Assembly (NCBI GenBank): GCA_900074885.1
Contig: FJUW01000085.1
Coordinates: 32,743 to 96,742, forward strand
Reading direction: 5' to 3'
Length of the DNA stretch: 64,000 nt
Origin: Rhynchosporium graminicola
Lineage: Eukaryota; Ascomycota; Leotiomycetes; Helotiales; Ploettnerulaceae
The translations under genes and the position numbers were made by a program. Shown here in pieces: positions 12,767-25,434 of this stretch; the stretch's first letter is position 1, and every line of letters begins with the position of its first letter. The notes beneath the pieces were generated by a model that ran no database searches, had not been told where the DNA came from, and saw nothing but the letters and a program-made list of their open reading frames with translations.

Positions 12767-13782
12767 GTTCGAAACGTAATAGGGACTCTGGAAAGGAAGC
12801 AGGTGAGCCAAAGTAGATGGTCCGGCGAATTGCCAATTTCCCAAACGAGAAGACGTTGCTGGCGGTGAGTGTTCCAGAATCCGGTACACGTATTGCGTGC
12901 CGGTCCTGACGAACGACCTGACAATGAAGCCCCGCGGGACTAGAGGCTCTGGGATCTGGGGTAATTTGGCAGGTCCGCTGGGAATTGAGAATGGTCAGTT
13001 GACAGTTGACGATATCCGGGGAGATGCCTCGGAGACGGAGAGCGAGGACCAGAATGAGGCACTTGATGTCATGCACAATGCAGTTAGTTACGAGCGACGG
13101 GGTACGGGTACGGGTATCCCAGGCAGGCCAGGCCGGTGCGAGGAGGGAGTACAGTAGAAGCGCGCAACAGCAAAATGAGGCAATTGCCTTCGGGCGATGG
13201 GGTAATAGCAAATGCAGGTCTGTGTCAAGGAATGATGCAATTTGCGACGATGTTGTCTGCTGTGTACGATCCGGCGGTCGAGAATTGCAACGGGTCGTGA
13301 ATGTGACGGTTGCGATTACCCCTTCGAAATACTTTAGAGGCTTAGCCTTTGCGGGGTCTTAGTCATGGGGATGTGCTAAGCTAAGCCAGATGGTGGGTTG
13401 GCATCATCACGGGATCGAGGGGTTCGGGATATTTCACGACTTGACTTTGTTGGTGCAAACAGAGTAAGTAGGTAAGTCGGTAGGTAAGTACGAAGTAAAA
13501 TCCGAGGTAGCGCAGGCAGGCAGGCTGGCTGGGGGATTGAGATTTCAGGATGCGGGCAGAGGGATTTTGATTGTCGGCTGCGTACTTGGTAGTAAGTAGG
13601 ACAGGGAATTGGAAGCATGTTTTGCATGGTCAGCAAGATAATATTGTTGAGGTAGAGGTATTGTAGTGAATGAGTTGAATTTGGTGTTCTACCTAGGCAG
13701 GCTAGAATATGGACACAATCCCCAGGCCGCATAAACGAGTTGAATTGAAGCGCGAGGATCATTTCAAACAAATCAGGTTCAC

Positions 13783-13807
13783 GTCAGGTCAGGTCAGGTC
13801 AGGTCAG
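13783..13807. repeat. AGGTC pentanucleotide tandem repeat
   Basis: Five near-perfect copies of a GTCAG/AGGTC unit in the intergenic region between kynureninase and NAD-GDH. Simple sequence repeat; any regulatory role is unknown. Confidence 0.85.
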
Positions 13808-13887
13808 ACCTACGGAGTACTGTGCTCGGCTCAAGAAGCTGAACAACCGGCAAAGCAGGGCGAGAAGAAACAAACGGAATTCCCGGG

Positions 13888-13954
13888 CATACATACATAC
13901 ATACATACATACATACATACATACATACATACATACATACATACATACATACAT
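13888..13954. repeat. CATA tetranucleotide microsatellite
   Basis: About 16 uninterrupted CATA units. This is a typical hypervariable microsatellite and would be a usable strain marker. No coding meaning, although it opens an artificial reading frame. Confidence 0.95.
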
Positions 13955-14579
13955 AGTAACATACCGTACGAACGGCTGCTCAAATCGGCAAAAGAGGAAA
14001 GGTAGTCATGAAGCCAGGAATAGATGCAGACTTACCACCTAAGGTAGGTAGATAGGTACCATAGTAGTTTAAGCCCAAAGAGGTATCATCCATCCCATTG
14101 AATGTCTTTCGACAAGTACAAGTACGGTACTACTGCGTGGAGTTGAGACTGTGGCAACGCTTTCAACACGAGTCGTTTCAGGCCACCGGAGCCAGGGGTG
14201 GTGACAGGGGTGATGACAGGGCTGGCGCAAGGAACAGCTTTGGCTTCTGGATAAGGGCCCAGCTAGAGCCTGTTTAGGTCAAGCGCGCTGCTAGTTTCTT
14301 CTGGAATGCCTACAGTAGCCGCATTTAGTGTCGTTTAGTGGCATGTGGCTGGTGGGGTATGGGTTTGGAGTGGGGATCTCACGAGGGGAGCATATCGTCA
14401 GGTACGGTGCGCGGTTGCGAGTGAATGCAACGAAATCTGAGTGAGAGCACACCGGAACCTGGTTAGCTGCTGCATCGTGAAGAAAAGCTGGAGCCCTTGT
14501 CTTCCTTGGACCAGATTTTCCATGGCATTGCATTAGACTACTACGCGTGTCTAGTAGGTACCAAAAGCTGATCTGATAC

Positions 14580-14642
14580 AGACAGGTAGGTCAGGTAGGT
14601 CAGGTAGGTCAGGTAGGTAGGTAGGTAGGTAGGTAGGCAGAC
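14580..14642. repeat. CAGGTAGGT/GGTA repeat tract
   Basis: Four copies of a TCAGGTAGG-type unit that passes into a pure GGTA tetranucleotide run. It lies ~1 kb upstream of the NAD-GDH start. The same TAGGTA words recur in other intergenic regions of this window. Confidence 0.9.
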
Positions 14643-15622
14643 AAGTATAACAGAGCCAGTTCCCCAGGTTTGCTTTCAAGTCATCAATCCCATTCCAATT
14701 CACAACATCACAACTCCAGGTATAATACCTCTGGAACCTGCCTGCCTTACCTAGCTCTCGAGCCTCTTCCTCACAAACATCAATCAGCTTCCACTTTTCC
14801 AGCCTCACTTTCCTCCGCCTCTCAGACCTTTCTCCTCTCCTCTCCTCTTCTCTTCTCTCCTCTTGTTCCCTTTCCTTTCCTTATCGCTATTCCTTGAAAG
14901 CTGAGTGTCAAGCTCGCGCCGCTTCACGTCAGACACCACATAGAGCCTCGCCTCAAAGCCTCAATTGATTATCTACGAATTCATCTCATCTGATCGACAG
15001 CATCAATCACAGCACCGGGATCTGTTCATCTTGTCCCTAACGACCACGATCCTCGTACACCAAGCAGCGACCCGGTCACACTAGACCACAGCTTCCTTGT
15101 CCTCCATACGAACCACGGATCCACGGATACGTGCTCGGTACGTGATTCTTTGTACTCTCCCTCTGCCTCTGCCTCTGATTGCATTCCGCAAACCTCCTCT
15201 TCCTTATCGCCCTATGAGAATACCGCAGCCAAAAAAAGCCAACCGCTGACAGCTCCGTCTAGTCTACCGCCTTGCCTCCTTCACCGTCTTCCCTAGATTC
15301 CGACAGATAGGAAACGATACCATACCGCCTCGCACAGGTACCACTTAAACCGCCACTCGTGGTCATTGCTCAGATAAGGAATTGTAAGTCAAGATACCAA
15401 AGCAGGGCTATAGAACTATACTGCCTTATCTGGCAGATATGTTATATGCCTGTTCAGCTGCTTCCTCCCAGCGAATTCACCCATTGGACTCATTCTTCCT
15501 ATTCAAACTTAATCAGCATGTCGAAAACATTGACAATAATCACTACTGACTTCGGGGGCATTACGCAGTTTCCGGAATATTTCGAACCAATCACTACAGA
15601 TATTGATCTCGAATCCGACAAC

Positions 15623-18600
15623 ATGGCACTTCCAGACCGTACTCCCAACAACAAGGTCGTTGATGAAATACTCAGTAGTCCTAATCGCCGTCCGTCTCCA
15701 CAGCCCACACATTTCCCCATGCACAGAACTGGGTCGAATGGCAATGGGAATGGACACAGAGTCTTACGGTCTGCTACTGTGGGATATGTCGCGCCGGAAT
15801 TTGAAGGAAAGCAAGAGCAGATGGTTCATGGTCAGTTACACATTTCCTCTGGAACGACAGATTTTTTTTCAATCCTAAAAATTCGGAGCTTCTACTTCTT
15901 GATCCGTCTCCGAAGGTTCAGAGATACTTGGTGACGAGATGTATTCCGCCAGGGTTTTCAAAGAGACCTTCACATGTTAAGAGGTGCTACGAAGGTTCAG
16001 TACTAACTCCAAATAGTCAAGGACAAATTACAAGAGAGCACCTGGATCCCAGCATCCCTCGTAGACGAGCAAATTGCTTGGTTCTATAACGAACTAGGTA
16101 TTGACGATGTTTACTTTCAGATGGAGACGGTCGATGCCATCGTCAGTAACATTGTATCTCTTTACGCCGCCAAGATTGCCGCCTTCGCCCGCGAAGACAG
16201 AAGACAGGAGATCAGACTTGACATGGAAGCTACGGATCATGCCATATACATCGATACCAGCGAGCCAGGTATTACCAATCTCAACGGACCGCGCTACGAG
16301 CATCGCTTAGAGAACAAGTACCTCGACTCTTCATCAGACAGCATTTACCGTGTTGAAACTTTCCGATCTCCTTCAAATCTCTCTGGCACCGGACCTGCAA
16401 AGACTACGCTACGATGCTACTTCGTTTACCAATGTCAATTCGTTGATTCAAACCCTTCACCACAAGAAACTCGTCTCGAAGTCATTTCCGATAGACTCTT
16501 CCTCGCCAAAGCTACCAAAAACACCAAGCAGATCTACCAGGAAGTCATTGAGCTCGCAGTCGCGAGAACAGGTCCAGTCATCGAGGTATTTGACATTGAA
16601 GACTCGAAGGAGAAGCGATTGGTAGTTGCATTCCGCCGTAGAACAGCTGCTGGCATGTTCAGCGCCTTGTCTGATCTCTACCACTACTACGGTGTCACCA
16701 GCTCTCGAAAATACGTCGAGCAGTTCAGCAATGGCATTACGGTCATTTGCTTATACCTTAAGCCGGCGGTAAACCTAGAGAATAACTCGAGATTCCCACC
16801 TCTTGACGCTTCAATCCATCAAATCACCAAGGAAATCTCCCTGCTCTACTGCATTCCACAAAACAAGTTCCAACCCTTGTTTGCGAGTGGTAGACTCAGT
16901 CTTCAGGAGACTATGTACGGACATTGTTTGATGGTTTTCGTGCAACATTTCCTGAATCGCCTGGGTTCGGAATACAACTCGCTAGTATCTGCTCTGGATG
17001 CAAAGAACACAGCCCACATAGAACTACTGTCGATGATCAAGAAGCGTCTCAGAAGCCAAACTTTCACAGCTGACTACATCCATGAGATTATCAGCACATA
17101 CCCAGAACTCATTCGATCACTGTACGCAGCATTTGCCAACAACCATCTTGCACTCGGACCTGGATACAGTGAAGAGTTCATTCCGTCAACACCTTCAGCT
17201 GAAGTCCTGTCGGACAACCAGCTCAAAGACATGATTTCCAAGACGGTCAGCAACGAGCACGAGGAGGTCGTTATGACGGCATTCCGTGTATTCAACAACG
17301 CTTGCTTGAAGACCAACTTCTACACACCTACAAAGGTTGCTTTGAGCTTCCGTCTGAACCCTGCTTTCCTTCCTGCGATTGAATACCCTCAGCCATTATA
17401 CGGCATGTTCTTGGTTGTCAGCTCTGAGAGCCGAGGCTTCCATCTACGATTCAGAGACATTGCCCGAGGTGGTATCCGCATCGTTAAGTCACGCAACAAG
17501 GAAGCTTACTCCATCAATGCTCGATCCATGTTCGATGAGAACTACGGGTTGGCAAATACCCAACAACGCAAGAACAAGGACATTCCAGAAGGTGGATCCA
17601 AGGGTGTCATTCTTCTCGATGCAGCCCACCAAGACAAGGGAAGTGTTGCTTTCGAAAAGTACATTGACAGTATCATGGATCTTCTCTTGAAGCCTGAGAC
17701 ACCAGGCATCAAGAACCCAATTGTCGACCTGTACGGAAAGCAAGAGATCTTGTTCATGGGTCCGGATGAGAACACTGCCGATCTTGTCGATTGGGCCACG
17801 GAGCATGCCCGCAAGCGTGGTGCTCCATGGTGGAAGTCTTTCTTTACTGGAAAGTCTCCAAAGCTCGGAGGTATTCCCCACGATGCTTATGGAATGACCA
17901 CTCTCTCCGTTCGTGAGTTCGTCAAGGGTATTTACCGGAAGCTTGAGCTTGACCCCAGTAAGGTCCGAAAGATGCAAACTGGAGGACCCGATGGTGACTT
18001 GGGAAGTAATGAGATCCTTCTCAGCAACGAGAAATACACTTCTATCGTCGATGGAAGTGGCGTTCTAGTTGATCCCAACGGAATTGACCACGAGGAATTG
18101 ATCCGTCTTGCCAAGAAGCGCGTCATGATTTCTCAATTCGACATCAGCAAGCTCTCGAAAGCCGGATATCGAGTCCTTGTCGATGAGACCAATGTCAAGC
18201 TTCCAACTGGCGAGGTGGTTGACAACGGCAACACCTTCAGAAATACCTTCCATCTCCGCGACACCGGTATGACGGATTCCTTCGTCCCCTGCGGCGGACG
18301 TCCTGAATCCATCGACCTCGCCAGCGTTGGAAAATTGATCAAGAAAGGCAAATGCACAATCCCCTTCATCGTTGAAGGCGCCAACCTCTTCATCACCCAA
18401 GATGCCAAACTTCGTCTCGAAGAAGCAGGTTGCATCCTCTTCAAAGATGCTTCCGCCAACAAAGGTGGTGTAACCTCTTCCTCTCTCGAAGTACTCGCCA
18501 GCTTGAGTTTCGACGATGAAGGCTTCGTGAAGAACATGTGCGTCGGAAGCGACGGCACTGTACCCGAATTCTACCAAGCCTACGTCAAAGAGGTACAAGC

Positions 18601-19030
18601 AAAAATCAAAGATAACGCACGTCTAGAATTCGAAGCTATCTGGCGCGAACACAAGCAGACCAAGATTCCCCGAAGCACTCTCTCCGACACGCTTTCTATC
18701 GCTATCACTAAGCTCGACGAGGAGCTGCAGAAGACGGAGCTGTGGAAGGATGAGAAGTTGAGAAATTCGGTACTTGAAGACGCGTTGCCTAATTTGTTGT
18801 TGAAGAAGATTGGGTTATCAACGATTATTGAACGCGTGCCGGATAATTATCTCCGGGCTATTTTTGGAAGTTATCTTGCTTCTCGATTTGTTTATGAGTT
18901 TGGGAGTAGCCCGAGCCAGTTTGCTTTCTTTGATTTGTAAGTCTCCCGCTTTTGCCCCTCCCTATCTAATTGGATCGAGCTAACTTGTAATAGTATGTCG
19001 AAACGCATGCAAAAGGTTCAAGCAGAGTAA
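15623..19030 (+). CDS. gdh2: NAD-specific glutamate dehydrogenase
   Basis: Large catabolic glutamate dehydrogenase (glutamate + NAD to 2-oxoglutarate + ammonium + NADH), expected in mitochondria or cytosol depending on species. Predicted 1054 aa, the usual fungal length. Exons are 15623-15830, 16017-18936 and 18994-19030. The first intron has a perfect TACTAAC branch site at 16001-16007 and joins EQMVH to VKDKLQE; the last adds the short ending FMSKRMQKVQAE. I chose ATG 15623 (MALPDRTPNN) because upstream ATGs fall inside a probable 5'-UTR intron and the family starts similarly (SSPNRRPSPQPTH soon after). Hallmarks: HRVLRSATVGYVAPEF, ELGIDDVYFQ, the substrate-site GGSKG near residues 593-598, GGPDGDLGSNE near 725 and PFIVEGANLF. 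The enzyme is normally induced by glutamate and repressed by glucose; no control site is evident. Confidence 0.96.
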
Positions 19031-19847
19031 CCACTTGCTCACTTGTTCGGCTTGCTCTGGTCTAGGAGTTCGGATCTCTCTTGCTTTTGACTTTGGTCGT
19101 CACACGAGGGAATAAAGGCTTTGGAAAGGAAAATATTCGCGTCAACAGATGACGTAAAGCATGCTATAAATCTAGCATTGATGAAGCTCTCTTGACTGAG
19201 ATTGATAAAACTGGCGTTTTGTGCGTTTGGGCTTTCGGTTGCGTTGCGTTGCTGGGTCTTGGTATTATTGATCAGAGAAGACGGTCGTCATAGAGATAAT
19301 TACATGAGACTCCCTACAATAAGTAGACAGTTCAGAGGATAGAGCTTTCTGGCACTTCTCCCAGGATATGCCTTCTTACTATTCAATTCTTGAAAGATTA
19401 AGTGAGAGTGACTGGCTTGTGCTACCGATCTCCAAAAATACCGGGAACTACGACTCTCAATGCCTGCAATTCAACAGCGATCTTTCAATCCTTTCATTCA
19501 TCAATCCTCATCTAGTAAGCCCATTTAAGAATCCCCTAAAATCTTGATACCACCTGCAAGTCCACCCTGCTTTCTTTGCTGAGAAAAGCTTAGTCATGTC
19601 CTCAGAGTATGGGTCCCGTATCCCGTATCCAACCTGGGAAGCAGGGTTTTCTTTCTGTATGAGGTAGCTGCCAACTTTTCCGTTGGTTTTAACCCACGAA
19701 AGAAGATTATTTTGTAATTTTTCCGCGACGCGTGTTGTTGTATCCTCGATTGAAGCTTTGATTTCTTCGAGATTCGAACAGATTGTGAATTATCCGCTAT
19801 TACCTGCCTAGCTTGAGTCGGGTGGTTGTGTAGGTAGGAAGGAGACT
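19031..19847. other. Intergenic, NAD-GDH to alkaline ceramidase
   Basis: About 800 bp between two tandem plus-strand genes. It should hold the GDH 3' end and the ceramidase promoter; a GTAGGTAGG word lies at 19829-19838, just before the ceramidase ATG. No gene seen. Confidence 0.5.
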
Positions 19848-21297
19848 ATGTCGTTCTTGCCTTCCATCCCGTATCCACCAGCGAGCGGTGGTGATGGTGA
19901 TGGGAATGGGTATTGGAGCCCTGTGACTTCGACGCTGAATTGGTGTGAAGAGGTACGTACGTCTTCCCTAATTTCCCTTGCAGCCTCGAATACTCAAAAC
20001 ACATCTCTTTAAATCTCCTTCCCATGCCCTTCACTCAGCCCAGTCAGTGTCTTTTGCTTGCTTACCAATAACAAATACTCAACGTGTAGGATTACTATCT
20101 CACGACCTACGCAGCGGAAGTAGTCAATTCGTGCACAAACCTCATATTTGTGTTTTTGGCGTATAAGGGTATTGCTAGTTGTGTGCGATATGGACATGAT
20201 GGGGTTTTTCTGCTGGGGTTTATGAGTTATCTCGTGATTGGGTTGGGGAGTATTGCGTTTCACATGACGCTGAAATGTAGGTCTTTCCTTTCCACCTCCA
20301 CTCATACAAGTCAAAACATCTCAAAACGAAACAAAACTCTCATCCTCAACGATGAATCTTCAGTCCGAGGACTTGAGGAGACAATCACTGACGACTCAAA
20401 AGATCCAATGCAACTCTTGGATGAGCTCTCAATGATCTACACTACTAGCATAATGTTCTACGCCATCTTCTCGCATAATCGCTCACCACTCGCCTGCACT
20501 TTGCTCCTCACTCTGACGGTGAGCATAGCGGCGTTTATAACGCTGTATTATCATTATTTGCAAGATCCGCTGTTTCATCAGAACATGTTCGCGCTACTCA
20601 CCGTTATTGTAGTTCTACAAAGCATGTTCGTCATGGAGCGGACGTTACGTCCTCGCTTCAAGCCTCTCCTGTACACTCACATTCACTCTCAATCACAACC
20701 TATTGCTCACTCCAGATCGAACGGGAATGAAGATGTCAGTCTGAGTGTAGCAGAGAAGAAAGAGGAAGCGTGGAAAGAAGCGAGGGATTTGGCAGTCCTG
20801 GGAATGATGTGGAAGATGATCGCTTGTGGACTCACTTCCGTGGCTTGCGGTTTCTTGATTTGGAATCTGGATAATGCGTATTGCTCGACGTTGAGGAGGT
20901 GGAGGAGAGAGGTAGGGTTGCCTTGGGGAGTGCTTTTGGAGGGGCATGGGTGGTGGTATGTTACTTTTTCTTTTCTTTTGTTTTTTGTTTTTTTGAAAAA
21001 GGGCTCATGCGATTATATTCTTGTCTGATTGGATTCTTATTGCTTGATGAGATTTGTTGGAGTAGTTAGGGTTGGAAGCAGGTGACTGACTTTTTTGTGT
21101 CTCTGATTAGGCATATCATGACGGGTATCGCGGCGTATTTTAACCTCACCTGGGCGGTTTGGTTGAGGTATTGCATGGATGGTCGACAGGATGAGGTGGA
21201 GCTTGAGTGGCCATCGCTTTGGGGGTCTGTGCCTGTGGTTGTGGGGAGGGGTGATGGGGATGGAAATGCGATGGAGAAGATGAGGAGGATTGAATGA
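19848..21297 (+). CDS. Alkaline ceramidase (YPC1/YDC1/ACER family)
   Basis: Seven-pass ER/Golgi membrane hydrolase that splits (phyto/dihydro)ceramide into sphingoid base and fatty acid. Predicted 343 aa in four exons: 19848-19952, 20090-20276, 20403-20955 and 21111-21297. Introns: GTACGT...TAG, GTAGGT...AAG and GTATGT...TAG. Family blocks in order: NGYWSPVTSTLNWCEEDYY near residue 20, the first membrane helix (NSCTNLIFVFLAYKG), GLGSIAFHMTLKY with a zinc-site His, MQLLDELSMIYTT, and HGWWHIMTGIAAY with two C-terminal zinc-site His. The 126-bp second intron is a multiple of three and stop-free, so an unspliced reading would insert a Ser/Thr-rich loop; the family alignment (LKY|PMQLLDE) shows it is an intron. 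A hydrophilic loop around residues 195-220 before the sixth helix is species-variable. Confidence 0.94.
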
Positions 21298-24200
21298 TGA
21301 GGTAGGAGAAAATCAGCCGGGACTAGCTTGGAAAGGGGAATGAAGTAGCTTCGGTTCGACCAGGTCAAGAGAGATATAGTAGAAACACAGCCTTGGAATG
21401 AGATGTGGATCTTCACTCCCTTATTTTGAAATATTTTATGAGAAATCTGAATACTTTGGAGGGGGACAAGTCAAGTCTTGTTTCACGACAGGATCGTGTG
21501 TGCTTCGGTATTTGTGGCACTTTGATCTACTGTGTTTTTCGATGTCGCGAGAATGTTTGAGGATATATCTATCCATCTATTCATCCATTAGTCCCAGAAT
21601 TTATCTTCATCATCATCATCATCAAACGAGAAATTGCAACACACCTCCCTCCCTCCCTCCCTACCTCCTTCGATAAAGAAACTCGTTATCAATATCAACA
21701 GGTATCGAACAAAAACACCTCTGTCAAGTTAAGCCGACGTCACTTTTCTTTTTCAAAATATGAATAAAATAAACAGGTAAAATAAAGAATGCTAGACGAG
21801 CCCGATTGCTGTACGAAGAGGAGGAGGAGGATGAGGATGAGGAGGGAATGAATCGCATTTCAGATAGGATCAAAAATCTAGCTTTGAAAGGAGATCACGT
21901 CTGGGTCGTGCTGTGGAAGAAGTGCGAGTAGGCAGGTATCTGTAGGTAGGTCGCATACTATGGCTAAGCGTTTCGTCTCGAATGTTTCGCAAAGAGAGGA
22001 ATCTTTGTGTAAGATTATTAATCTATAAATCCCCGCTTTGCTACTGTGCTGAGTGAATTTTAGTTATGAGAATGTCCGTTGAGAGAAAGGTATTCTAACC
22101 ACCGTGATTCTTCGTTCAGAAATAATCTTGAAACGATTCTCTTCTTTTACTATTTTCGAAGCGACGATCGAGCCGAAAATACAGTATCTTAATTGGAGAA
22201 CTTTCGTAGGGCATATATAAAGGACGCCAGATCCATACGTGGATACTCCTTGTCACATTTATATAGCATGGGAGTAATGAAACGCAAGTATGGGTGCCGC
22301 TGTACCTCGTGAGGTTTGATTCTCTCTGGAGCAGCTCAGCTCAGCTCAAGATGCTATTTTATTAATTTCCTTGCTGAAGATATGAGCGTAGAAGAACGAC
22401 GCTGTAAGTACTCACTCATTCGGTGAAAAGTGATAAGGACTGGCTGTCAATTGTGAGGATTAGATAAACAGGAGATCTGTTGTCAATACTTGTACTGCTG
22501 TCACTCAGCAAATTCTCAATTAAGTTTAATAGAGTAGTTCAGATGGATATACTGTTAGATGCGAAATCATGATTGTGAATATACTGGAATAAGTTAGGTG
22601 ATATAAATGTATATGATTCCGCTGCGGGTTTTAGATCTTGCGGATGAAAACTCACGGTCGAAGAGCAATTCTTTGACGGAGGAATATCATGAGGAGCGTT
22701 GCCACCGTGGACGATGATCTGCCGTAACTACATCTTTTGCCCTATTTACATACCTTGGGGCTATCTAGGACTTAAGAGAAGCAAATCCCTCAAGAGCGCT
22801 TCGAGTTTGGACACTAGTCACCAGTGAATATCTTCTCTTTATTTTCGTGATACAGCATATAACTGCGTGTCTGATATACCGCACAATTACAAACTCTTCC
22901 CGTGCTCAGCATATGTGGGCCGAAAGCTTCTTTCATGACTAGTAAGATAGTAATGTAATGCTATATTCCTGATACAATCAAAGAAGTTTCTCGTCGCTAT
23001 TTCGGTGTTATAAAACGCAATTTAAGACCTCGAGACCAAGAAAGCCAGAACCATCCGAATCTCTCAGTCTCTCGCGGTCATATGCATTCTGTGGCACATA
23101 GATTTTCTTTTGTTATTCACAGATTATCAAAGGCTCGTTCAGAACTGTTCTTCAAGTGGTCATGAGAATCTTCTTTTGTCCACAAATCCTCTAATCTAAG
23201 CAAAGGCGGCACTAACGGTCAAAACCACTTCATCGACAAACAGAATATCTATTGCATGGGTATAAGCGTAGTTGGACAGCAGAAAGTACTTTGATAGTTA
23301 TCTCTTGCAAGGATTTTATATTTGAGCTTACTAAGTCTGAAATATTGTTTTGGAGATCTGTGTCGATAAGATCCAAAAGCGACCTGTATCCTGGCTTGGC
23401 GCCGTAGGACTGGCAGAGGGTTCGAACTCCAAATCGAAACAGCCTAGGTTCACCGTAATTTGTGGATTAGAGGCCATCCTGGTGATGCTTACCCTGGGGG
23501 TGTATCAGGCGATCTATCAACCGAAAGGCATATCTTCTCACGTCATGGTGTTCGGTGATAATACTGGCAATCTGGTGTGTGATGCGAGACTTGCGCCCTC
23601 ATCCCTCCATGGGCAGTTCATTGCTTGGCTCGATGGTCTGTTCAACGAGTGACGCTATGCTCACTATGGATGTATCTGACGTGTCCGTGGAGCTCTAATA
23701 GCCCTATTTTTATTGCAGTTTCTGAATCATATTCTTATGGCTATGGCCATTTTGGAAGTTGAGCGTTGCATCTGTTTCTTTTGCGTTTAGGTTGCCTGTT
23801 TGTCCTTCGAGCCATCGGAGTGTTTGATTTTCCATCCGTCCTTTTTTCCTCCTTGATGATATTATCTCCTTTCTGTCTTCGGCAGCGATGATGATAAAAG
23901 AGATCCACCATCAATACTGTAAAGCTTGTAATGCGTATTACGCCAGCTGCGTCGGACACTGTATGGGGAAGATATATTTCAAGACTATTTCGCTATTGCT
24001 GCGTCACATTTGAATTATTACCTAATCGCTTTGACTTTTAGAATGTTACCTATATATAGGCGTATTCAAGCAGCCATCTTGAACCAGAAGCCGAGTCACA
24101 AGAGCATTCCTTCCCTTTGTGTACATCAAAATAAGCGAGACTGACCCCCGCATGGCCAAGGCCTAACTGCCCTCGCGGATGCATCACCGGATCTCGTACC

Positions 24201-24630
24201 TTCCAATTTGATTTTTTGAAAGCAGCACCTGCCACATAAAACACTTTGATACCATAGTATGAGATGCTGATAAGATTATCTCTGAGAAATCCACAAAACT
24301 GACCTACTTTCCTTACCTGATTCATCTTTTTCTTCCTATCTCAACACTCGTGTTTCTTTTTTAGACCAACAACAACAACGCCAGGTCAGCTTACGGTCGA
24401 ATTATACCTCGTAACATCTCAAGCTGGTTAAATACCCGGTGAGTCCAGTACTATGACACTTCTACATCACAAAGTTGATAGTATTAATTATAGTCAGGGC
24501 CTTCTCATCTAGAAGCACACTTGAGAAAGGTCCTCATCCACGCGTCGCGATAAACCATACCGTTGAGGAGGCACCTTTCATCCACATCCGCATTTACGAT
24601 ACCTAGCCAGATCAAAGTATCCTAGTCAAG
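21298..24630. other. Gene-poor 3.3 kb region
   Basis: No credible gene. It contains short simple repeats (CAT run near 21608-21622, CCCT run near 21645-21660, a GAGGAGGAT purine tract near 21817-21845, GTAGGTAGG near 21941) and moderately AT-rich sequence from 22.0 to 24.4 kb. A frame at 23350-23652 has a hydrophobic patch but no ATG at its reported start and no family features. A B-box-like GGTTCGAACTCC at 23418-23429 has no tRNA around it. May include degenerate repeats. Confidence 0.5.
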
Positions 24631-25434
24631 ATGTTGTCTTCCTTCATCAAGCTTGCTTGCCCTGTAGTCCTCCTCCTCACTCTTACAATCCCAATCGTAG
24701 CCGTTTCAACTTCCGGCAGTGCTCTTGAAAATGTCTGGGACATCATTAACAGCACCGGTCGGGTACTTCCAGCACCACATATCATTCCGAGATCGCCTAT
24801 CGGCCATATCAACCGTCGAGACGTGCAACTCGGCACCCACTCGATCAACTTGGAGCCTGGTGTCGACTTTCAAGATTGTGTCGCTGCTCCCAAATGTAAG
24901 GGAATGTAAGTATCACGGTCACTAAAGCAGACGACGTACAGGTACTGATCTTGAAAAGGTGCACATTCTCCTTCATCGAGCATAGTTCATGGTGGTCCCA
25001 TGCCGTTATGCACATCTATGACGAGTCATGTAACATGATAGGGGAGAACACACATGTGCCTCGAGATTGGATGGCTGATCCACGAGGATGGGGAATGCCG
25101 TCAAAGCTCCCATTTTAGTGCGTTACTATTTTTAGCTTCATTTCCATTTTTGACTTGTGCTCTGCTGCTCTCGATCAGTTAATCAAGTCAATTATTCAAC
25201 GCTAATCCAAGTTTCGAAAGCCTCGTCCTCCATATCCCTCGTACATGGAACCAAGACCAGCCTGCCGATGTCAAGTGGGACTACGGAAATTACAGAAACA
25301 TGGGAGCGTTCGCTAACAATATGTTCGGAGGTGCCTACGCGAGCACTTTTCGCGTTCCATCGGTCTATATGACAGGTGCTAGGGAGGGATCGTATACTGT
25401 CGGCCGTGCGGGATTCCAGTGTGGTTACAATTAG
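24631..25434 (+). CDS. Secreted cysteine-containing orphan protein
   Basis: Predicted 226 aa in three exons: 24631-24905, 24959-25117 and 25188-25434. Introns are 24906-24958 (GTAAGT...AAG) and 25118-25187 (GTGCGT...AAG, less certain). The N-terminus is a classic signal peptide (LACPVVLLLTLTIPIVAV), followed by a region with a possible kinexin-like INRR site near residue 58. The mature part has five cysteines: three close together (DCVAAPKCKGMC), one at ESC and one at FQCGYN, the C-terminus. Aromatic motifs such as HSSWWSHAVMHIY and DVKWDYGNYRNMGAF suggest a folded extracellular domain. I do not recognise a family. Small, secreted and isolated next to a gene-poor block, it has the profile of a candidate effector or surface-interaction protein, but that is inference only. 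Confidence 0.72.

Larger units (their letters stand above)
12767..15622. other. Long intergenic region between divergent kynureninase and NAD-GDH
   Basis: About 2.9 kb between the starts of two oppositely oriented metabolic genes. It contains several simple-repeat blocks listed separately. A pyrimidine-rich tract (CTCCTCT words, 14820-14870) resembles fungal promoter CT-blocks upstream of the dehydrogenase. A likely 5'-UTR intron of that gene starts at GTAAGT 15384, has a TACTGAC branch site at 15544-15550 and an acceptor at 15567 or 15599. No separate gene supported. Confidence 0.5.

Noticed and set aside
12705..13211. Minus-strand frame of 168 codons upstream of kynureninase
   Set aside because: It overlaps the first kynureninase exon in another frame and shows no recognisable domain; likely promoter sequence.
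13888..13954. CRISPR-like array
   Set aside because: The repeats are contiguous four-base units without spacers, in a eukaryotic genome.
13709..14005. Frame through the CATA microsatellite
   Set aside because: The apparent protein is a repeated Thr-Tyr-Ile-His product of the simple repeat.
23350..23652. Open frame of 100 codons with a hydrophobic stretch
   Set aside because: Its reported start is not ATG, there are no family features and no neighbouring exons fit.
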